Assembly: GCF_016735595.1 (NCBI RefSeq)
Contig: NZ_JAERRB010000006.1
Coordinates: forward strand, 1-64,000
DNA from: Chryseolinea lacunae
GTDB taxonomy: Bacteria > Bacteroidota > Bacteroidia > Cytophagales > Cyclobacteriaceae
Reading direction: 5' to 3'
Length of the DNA stretch: 64,000 nt
Numbering within the stretch: the stretch's first letter is position 1; each line of letters opens with the position of its first letter. The position numbers were made by a program, and so were the translations under genes. The notes under the pieces were generated by a model that searched no databases, had not been told where the DNA came from, and was given only the letters and a program-made list of their open reading frames with translations. Shown here piece by piece: positions 58,843 to 64,000 of this stretch.

Positions 58843-59847
58843 ATGGAAGAACATCAACGACAATTTATGCTGAGCCTGCTGGCCTATGCAGTGCAGAAAG
58901 GAATCTCACCCCAACAGTTGTGTAAACTATCGCATGTGGATCTGGAGGCTGTGAAGAAAGGAACGGCGACGGACCTCACCCCGAAACAGGTACACGACCT
59001 CTGGCACAACGCGAGCCATCTTTGCGAGGACCCGTTGTTCGGGCTTCACTTTGGCGAGTCGTTGCAGTTGGCGGCGCTAGGGGTGGTGGGTCAGATCATA
59101 CAAGCCAGCAACACGGTGGGCGACGCACTCACCATCGCCAATTCGCTGAGCCATCTCATCACCGATTTTTTTTCGATGGACGTGAAGCACAACAAAAAAA
59201 CATTCAGTATCCTGCTGGTGCCGCGCACAAATGCCCAACAGGAATCGCCGTTTCTTTTCGCACAGCTACGCGACCTGTTGCTCGTGTTCATCATTCACGA
59301 GCTCGACGGTTTGCTGCTGGTGAAGATCAAACCCGAAGCCGTGAAGTTCCCCTACGACAGCACCACCAACCTTGCAGAATACGAACGCGTGCTGCGTTGC
59401 AAGCCCTCCCGCAAAGGCAATGAGTATTCGCTCGAATTCGATAGCCGCTATTGGAACGAACCGATCCTGACGGCAAGCTATGAACTCCAAAAATTGCTGC
59501 TTCAAAAAGTGAACGCGGGCACACCGGCATTGAAGTCTGCACCAACCCTGCAAAAACGCATTCACGAATATCTGCTGGCCCATGCCTATCTGGGCATCCT
59601 GTCGCTTGAAGACGTGGCCGCCAATTTCAACGTGAGTCCACGGAGCCTGCAACGAAAATTGAAAGAAGAAGGTGTTACGTTCCTGGAGCTCTCGGATGCC
59701 GTGCGCAAAATGTTGGCACTGGAGTATGTGAAGAAAGGAAGTTATCAGGTAAAAGAAATTTCGCACATGTTGGGCTACAATGAACTCAGTGCATTTTCAA
59801 GAGCATTCAAACGCTGGACGGGAAAGACGCCTGTGCAATATCCGTAG
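58843..59847 (+). CDS. AraC-family regulator (PF12625 sensor type)
   Basis: 334 residues. The N-terminal ~200 residues follow the Arabinose_bd/OruR-like sensor pattern (AVQKGISPQQLCKLSHVDLE, DPLFGLHFGESLQLAALGVV, GQIIQASNTVGDALTIANSL). The C-terminal domain has both helix-turn-helix motifs: LGILSLEDVAANFNVSPRSL, QRKLKEEGVTFLELSDAVRK and VKEISHMLGYNELSAFSRAF, KRWTGKTPVQYP. Such proteins sense small organic ligands. It is divergent from the small membrane protein/SnoaL pair and is the probable regulator of that pair. Confidence 0.93.
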   Translation: MEEHQRQFMLSLLAYAVQKGISPQQLCKLSHVDLEAVKKGTATDLTPKQVHDLWHNASHLCEDPLFGLHFGESLQLAALGVVGQIIQASNTVGDALTIANSLSHLITDFFSMDVKHNKKTFSILLVPRTNAQQESPFLFAQLRDLLLVFIIHELDGLLLVKIKPEAVKFPYDSTTNLAEYERVLRCKPSRKGNEYSLEFDSRYWNEPILTASYELQKLLLQKVNAGTPALKSAPTLQKRIHEYLLAHAYLGILSLEDVAANFNVSPRSLQRKLKEEGVTFLELSDAVRKMLALEYVKKGSYQVKEISHMLGYNELSAFSRAFKRWTGKTPVQYP

Positions 59848-59863
59848 TGCATGATGTGGCGGT

Positions 59864-60844
59864 TTATTCCACCGTTAAAACAATCTTGCCGATATGCTCG
59901 CTGGTCTCCATTAGCCGGTGGGCGTCGGCAGCATTTTGCAACGGAAATGTTTTATAGACAATGGGTTTAACACGACCACTTTCCAGCCATGGCCACACGT
60001 GTTTTTCCAGGCTCTGGGCGACGGCGGTCTTGAATGCTGTGTCGCGCGCGCGTAATGTGGAGCCCGTCACGGTAAGTCGCTTCCGCATGATCTGCGACAG
60101 CTTCACGTTGGTTTCGTCGCCTCCCATCGTGTTGATGAGGACGAGCCTTCCTTCGTCGGCCAGGATGTCGAGGTTGATGGCCGTGTAGTCACCGCCAATC
60201 ATGTCGAGGATGACGTCAACACCTTTTTTGTTTGTGATGGACTTCACCACGTCGCCAAATTTTTCAGTCTTGTAGTTTATGGCATGGTTCGCCCCAAGGG
60301 CTATGCAGGCTGCGCATTTGTCTGCGCTTCCGGCGGTAATGTACACCGTCGCCCCCCATGCTTTGGCCAGTTGAATGGCCGTTACCCCAATACCGCTGGA
60401 GCCGCCGTGCACCAACAGGGTTTCGCCGGGCTTCAGGCGGCCGCGTTCGAACACGTTGCTCCACACCGTAAAAAACGTTTCGGGGAGAGACGCCGCTTCG
60501 GCCATCGACAATGGTGTGGGTACGGGCAAGCATTGTCCTTCCGGCACAACACAATATTCGGCATAACCACCACCGGCCACCAGTGCGCAAACTTTGTCGC
60601 CCACTTTCCAACGCACCACCTTCGCTCCCACCGCCACAACAGTGCCGGCAATTTCAAGTCCCGGAATTTCCGACGCACCCGGCGGCGGCGGATAATTTCC
60701 TTTGCGTTGATAAACATCGGGGCGGTTCACGCCAGCCGAGGCCACTTTCACCAACACCTCATGATCAGCGGGCGAGGGCATGGGCCAGGGCTTCAGTGTG
60801 AGCACGTCGGGGTCGCCTGGCTTTGCTATGGTTATCGCGTTCAT
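59864..60844 (-). CDS. NAD(P)H-quinone oxidoreductase (PIG3/Qor-type MDR)
   Basis: 326 residues of the zinc-independent medium-chain dehydrogenase family. Motifs are NRPDVYQRKGNYPPPPGASE, IPGLEIAGTVVAVGAKV, WKVGDKVCALVAGGGYAEY, VPEGQCLPVP, LPETFFTVWSNVF, and the nucleotide-binding Rossmann segment GETLLVHGGSSGIGVTAIQL. The PIG3-type ending MRKRLTVTGSTLRARDTAFK and MLETSEHIGKIVLTVE-like tail (here RLMETSEHIGKIVLTVE) are clear. It is cytosolic and reduces quinones or enals with NADPH. It stands 28 nt downstream of a surface-type protein gene, so it may be at the end of that leftward unit, although functional relation is not obvious. It converges with the AraC gene. Confidence 0.93.
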   Translation of the reverse strand: MNAITIAKPGDPDVLTLKPWPMPSPADHEVLVKVASAGVNRPDVYQRKGNYPPPPGASEIPGLEIAGTVVAVGAKVVRWKVGDKVCALVAGGGYAEYCVVPEGQCLPVPTPLSMAEAASLPETFFTVWSNVFERGRLKPGETLLVHGGSSGIGVTAIQLAKAWGATVYITAGSADKCAACIALGANHAINYKTEKFGDVVKSITNKKGVDVILDMIGGDYTAINLDILADEGRLVLINTMGGDETNVKLSQIMRKRLTVTGSTLRARDTAFKTAVAQSLEKHVWPWLESGRVKPIVYKTFPLQNAADAHRLMETSEHIGKIVLTVE

Positions 60845-60872
60845 CGTGTGTTTGTGAGTGATTTATTTTTTT

Positions 60873-61922
60873 CTACTTGTGCGGAACGTGAAGGTCCATG
60901 AACCGCTTGCGCGACGTTTCCCAATTGTTAAGCACCTTGTTGCGACCGGTATTCAATTCGTTGTTCACTTTATTATAGTCCTGCACCGACTTGTTGAAGG
61001 TCGCGATGCTTTTGTTGTAGGTATCCACTTCGGCGGCTGTGCGGCTGTTGGCCGGTTTGGCGTCAAAAGCTTTTTTCATTTTCTCGAATTCGTCGTTCTT
61101 CAGAGTAAAATCTGAAAGTGCACTGATCTTTGTCGCTTCGTTTTTCTGAAACTCCAACACCTTGCGACAGGCGGTGATCACGGAGCCATCGCCTTTGAAA
61201 GGTTTCAACGTGTCGAGCTTCGCGAGGCCTTCTTCGGCATAGGATTTCATGGCATTCTTGTTTTGCTCCATGCCGTTGATGTCTTTTTTGTTCAAGGCTT
61301 CGATCATGTTGCTTTCCTGCACGGTGCTCTTGAAATATATGAGAAACAACTGATGCAGATAGGTGTTCACTTTTCCGGTTTGGTTGAGTTTGCGCGTGAG
61401 TTTGGTACTCTGTCCTTCCGAGAGCTGCACGTTGTGTTTGGCTGCAAAAGCCTGATAAGCGGCGGGCACTTTCAGATAGGCCTCGTTCAATTTTTCGTCG
61501 GCCTTCTCCTGCATGAGGAGGTAGGCCTCCATGGCGTCGTATGACCGCTCGGCCACTTCTTCCATGTCGATGATCTTGTGATAGTCTTCGTTCAACACCG
61601 ACAGTAAGACATTCCAGTAGCCAACATAGGCGTTGCGCAGGCTGACATCGCCTTCGAAAGGTTTCACTTTGCCGCCTTCGCGAATGGCGGTGCGCACCGC
61701 CGCAAGCAAGTCCTGACGACGCTTCTCCATTTTGCGTGCGCTGCCGCCATGGGCCACTTCGCTCATGTAGCTCAGGTACTTCAACGACAACGTTTCTTCC
61801 TGTTCCGAAAGAAGGTTCATGTGCTCCACTGGCGATCCGGCCGCAACACGGGCGGCGGTAACTGCCGGTGAATAGAGGCATGACAGGACGCAGACTAAGA
61901 TTAAGGCCAACTTTTTTCTCAT
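60873..61922 (-). CDS. LIC11966/DUF3829-like exported helical protein
   Basis: 349 residues from the ATG at 61922, chosen because it opens a clean signal peptide (MRKKLALILVCVLSCLYSPA) and sits 2 nt after the preceding stop codon; an in-frame ATG at 62009 would overlap the protease gene by 85 nt. The mature part is almost all helical and lysine/glutamate-rich (EQEETLSLKYLSYMSEVAHG, GSARKMEKRRQDLLAAVRTA, YVGYWNVLLSVLNEDYHKII, LHQLFLIYFKSTVQESNMIE). It resembles proteins annotated LIC11966-family surface protein or DUF3829/YiiG-like in Bacteroidota; the function is unknown. Tight coupling to the tail-specific protease gene suggests it is a substrate, adaptor or regulator of that protease, as an inference. 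Confidence 0.8.
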   Translation of the reverse strand: MRKKLALILVCVLSCLYSPAVTAARVAAGSPVEHMNLLSEQEETLSLKYLSYMSEVAHGGSARKMEKRRQDLLAAVRTAIREGGKVKPFEGDVSLRNAYVGYWNVLLSVLNEDYHKIIDMEEVAERSYDAMEAYLLMQEKADEKLNEAYLKVPAAYQAFAAKHNVQLSEGQSTKLTRKLNQTGKVNTYLHQLFLIYFKSTVQESNMIEALNKKDINGMEQNKNAMKSYAEEGLAKLDTLKPFKGDGSVITACRKVLEFQKNEATKISALSDFTLKNDEFEKMKKAFDAKPANSRTAAEVDTYNKSIATFNKSVQDYNKVNNELNTGRNKVLNNWETSRKRFMDLHVPHK

Positions 61923-61924
61923 TG

Positions 61925-64000
61925 TTATTTTTTCTTTTGGTTTATGTAGTCGCAAAGAATATAAAAAGCTTCCTCCAACGAAATATCTTGTTGAAGTTTT
62001 TTTATCCACGTCTCATTAAAGTTTCGGCCGTATTCGTCTATGGCCAGGCGCTGCTGTTCGAAGTTGCTGCCCGTCACGGTGAACGTAGAGGTTAGGGGCG
62101 ACAACTGTTTTTCCATTTCCTGCAGGTTCTTTCCCCGGACATTTCGCCAATTCACATATTCGGTCCAGTGCAACGGCACAGCCTCCGTTGATTCGTGCAT
62201 CTCTTTGAGCAACGCGCCGTATTGCTCGTGTGCCCTGAAGGCCGACGATGCCGATACGCGTAGCGCGCTCTTGGCCTTCAATTCGTGGAGTGGCAACAGC
62301 GTGAGCGGTTGATAGTAGGTTTTTTTCGCTATCGAATCCGACGGCAACACCGGCGACGCATTGTTTTCTTCGCGCAGCGAAAGTCCTTCCAGCATATCGG
62401 GCAACAGAATGTCGGGTGTGACGCCTTTGCGCTGCGCCGTTTTGCCGCTCACACGGTAAATTTTTTCGAGGGTCACGGCCGAGTAACCATTAAGACTTTT
62501 GCGTTTGGCATAGGTGGCCGCCGTGCTTTGAAGGTCGAGGGCAAAGAGTTCCTGCGCGGTGGCTTTGCCATAGGTGCGGCCCCCCACAACGATGGCCCGG
62601 CGATAGTCTTGCAACGCCGCCGCCAGAAATTCGGATGCCGAGGCACTGAGCGCGTTCACCATCAACACCAGCGGTCCGTCATAGATCGTTCCGCGGTTCA
62701 TGTCTTTTACGGACACTACATTGCCCGTCTTGTCTTTCAACACGCCCATGGGACCGGCGTCGATAAAAATTCCGGCCATGGCCACGGCTTCTTCAAGCGA
62801 CCCGCCACCGTTGAAGCGCACGTCCAGCACAAGGCCTTCGATGTTTTCTTTTTTCAGCTTCAGAATTTCTTTTGCCACATCGTTGGCACAGCGCGCGCCA
62901 CCGGCATCACCCCAATTGGAGTAGAAACCCGGCAGAAAGATGTAGCCTATTTTTTTCTGTCCCTGCATCACAAAACTTTTCACGATGTTGTCTTCGTCCG
63001 ATATTTTTTCCTTCCGGAGGCGCACGGTTTTTTGCTGACCGCTCACGTTCCGAAGTTCGAAATCGAGGGCAAGCTGATTCGACTCTTCCATGATGTTGCC
63101 AGCTTCTTCAAGGTCCAATCCAAAAAGATCCATCCACTCGCGCCCTTCCCACCGCAGCCGCTGCACCACATCGCCTACATAGACAACACCCGATTTCCAG
63201 GCGGGACCACCGGGGGTGAGTTTGTCGATGACTACTTCACCCAGTTCATTTTCTTTTAGCGTCACACCAAAAAAGAAACCTTCGGTGCTGAGAGCTCCCA
63301 TAAAACTTTCCATCTCCTTGGGCGAAAAATAGTTGGTGTGTGCATCCACGCTGTTGGCCATGGCGTGCAGAAAAGCAAAGCCCACATAGTTGTCGTAGCC
63401 GTTGGGATGAAACAGGATTCGTTTGCCGCGGGCAATGTTATTGGCTTTGGCTTGCTCGCGGGCTTCGGGTTCGTGCTTTTTCAAAAAGGCATCTTCGGCT
63501 TCCGCCGGATACTTTCGTTTCATATCTGCCAAACGTGCCAGCACATCCAACTTCAAATCCAGACGCCAGCGCGTTTGCAGTGCTGCTTCATCGGCGGCCC
63601 AGGTGGTGTCGTCGGGCAACGTTTCTTTTGTCTTTAAATCGAAGGGGCTTTGGGTGTGTTGAAGAATGGACGACGCAGCCCGCGCCAGGCATTTTTTGTA
63701 GGTCTGTGTTATGGTAGGCAGGAAGACCCAGTTGTTACCATTCAACTCGTCGTCGAGCTTGTCGCGAAAAACCAGCAGAGACTTTAGTTCACCTGCCGTG
63801 AAGAGCATGCGGTCGGGATCGAGGTCGTCCAGAAAGTCGTCGAACACACGGGCAGAATAGGCGTCGTTGAGCGGCGGTGGGTTATAGTGTTTTTGTTGTA
63901 TTACTTTTTTGAGCAGCTGGGCTTCGGTCTTGAAATTGATCGGTGTTTGCGCGTTGGCGTCGAAGGCCCATGCAAAGGCCAGGGTCGTTAGCAACGCGTG
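61925..64000 (-). CDS. prc: C-terminal processing (tail-specific) protease, S41 family, 5' end cut by window
   Basis: At least 691 residues; the frame continues past the right window edge, so the true start and most of the signal peptide (visible end: LAFAWAFDANAQ) lie outside. Order: an N-terminal helical domain (VFDDFLDDLDPDRMLFTAGE), a PDZ domain (GVTLKENELGEVVIDKLTPG, GPAWKSGVVYVGDVV), the S41 catalytic core (IGYIFLPGFYSNWGD, EGLVLDVRFNGGGSLEEAVA, LVLMVNALSASASEFLAAAL with the nucleophilic Ser, VVGGRTYGKATAQ with the catalytic Lys), a TPDILLPD-type segment and a DUF3340-like C-terminal domain. Prc is a periplasmic Ser/Lys protease that trims or degrades proteins from their C-terminal tails, including peptidoglycan hydrolases. 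The LIC11966-like gene follows 2 nt later in the same operon. Confidence 0.93.
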   Translation of the reverse strand, partial: HALLTTLAFAWAFDANAQTPINFKTEAQLLKKVIQQKHYNPPPLNDAYSARVFDDFLDDLDPDRMLFTAGELKSLLVFRDKLDDELNGNNWVFLPTITQTYKKCLARAASSILQHTQSPFDLKTKETLPDDTTWAADEAALQTRWRLDLKLDVLARLADMKRKYPAEAEDAFLKKHEPEAREQAKANNIARGKRILFHPNGYDNYVGFAFLHAMANSVDAHTNYFSPKEMESFMGALSTEGFFFGVTLKENELGEVVIDKLTPGGPAWKSGVVYVGDVVQRLRWEGREWMDLFGLDLEEAGNIMEESNQLALDFELRNVSGQQKTVRLRKEKISDEDNIVKSFVMQGQKKIGYIFLPGFYSNWGDAGGARCANDVAKEILKLKKENIEGLVLDVRFNGGGSLEEAVAMAGIFIDAGPMGVLKDKTGNVVSVKDMNRGTIYDGPLVLMVNALSASASEFLAAALQDYRRAIVVGGRTYGKATAQELFALDLQSTAATYAKRKSLNGYSAVTLEKIYRVSGKTAQRKGVTPDILLPDMLEGLSLREENNASPVLPSDSIAKKTYYQPLTLLPLHELKAKSALRVSASSAFRAHEQYGALLKEMHESTEAVPLHWTEYVNWRNVRGKNLQEMEKQLSPLTSTFTVTGSNFEQQRLAIDEYGRNFNETWIKKLQQDISLEEAFYILCDYINQKKK

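Overview
The window looks like a chromosome segment of a Bacteroidota bacterium, most likely a Cytophagales-type soil or freshwater glider. The signs are SusC/SusD pairs, a type-B C-terminal sorting domain of the type IX secretion system (T9SS), DUF6443-type RHS proteins, MacB/FtsX-type permeases, Bacteroidota-style promoters (TTG then TAnnTTTG) and almost no Shine-Dalgarno sites. No rRNA, tRNA, insertion sequence, phage module or CRISPR array was seen.

Layout. (1) 0.3-14.5 kb: an AT-rich leftward polymorphic-toxin locus. It holds two fibre-like proteins, two giant RHS/YD-repeat proteins (the second ends in a small variable nuclease-like tip), a probable colicin-D-type immunity protein, a barrel/coiled-coil protein and, beyond a GC-richer DUF2167 gene, a possible orphan immunity gene. 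(2) 15-20.6 kb: a winged-helix mini-protein, an FtsX-type permease, a small acetyltransferase, an ECF sigma factor, and an SRPBCC protein with an AraC regulator. (3) 21-29.3 kb: an OmpH/Skp chaperone, then the most unusual locus: a SusC-like barrel protein with no plug domain, followed 4 nt later by an alpha-2-macroglobulin-like thioester protein that carries the missing TonB-box/plug segment in its middle. (4) 29.4-46.5 kb: a polysaccharide-utilisation locus read leftward (SusC, SusD, SASA esterase, GH2, FAD-dependent oxidoreductase, helical-toroid lipoprotein, sodium/solute symporter), probably controlled by a divergent LacI regulator with a transposase-type zinc ribbon at its N-terminus. 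Two membrane proteins follow. (5) 46.6-49.1 kb: a TIM-barrel isomerase, a GNAT enzyme and two paralogous outer-membrane barrels. (6) 49.4-55.1 kb: a 1923-residue surface adhesin built from two repeat types around an L-type lectin domain and ending in a T9SS sorting domain. (7) 55.4-64 kb: an AlkZ-like winged-helix protein, NTF2-fold proteins, an AraC regulator divergent from a membrane/SnoaL gene pair, a quinone oxidoreductase, a LIC11966/DUF3829-like protein and the 3' part of a Prc-type S41 protease cut by the window edge.

How they work together: the PUL would bind, deacetylate and cleave an acetylated glycan and import the sugars under LacI control. The RHS locus would make an encapsulated antibacterial toxin with its immunity protein. 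The split receptor/macroglobulin pair suggests a periplasmic protease-trap-like protein whose plug domain docks into an otherwise open outer-membrane barrel; this is inference from domain order. All family assignments were made by eye from sequence motifs, with no database search.
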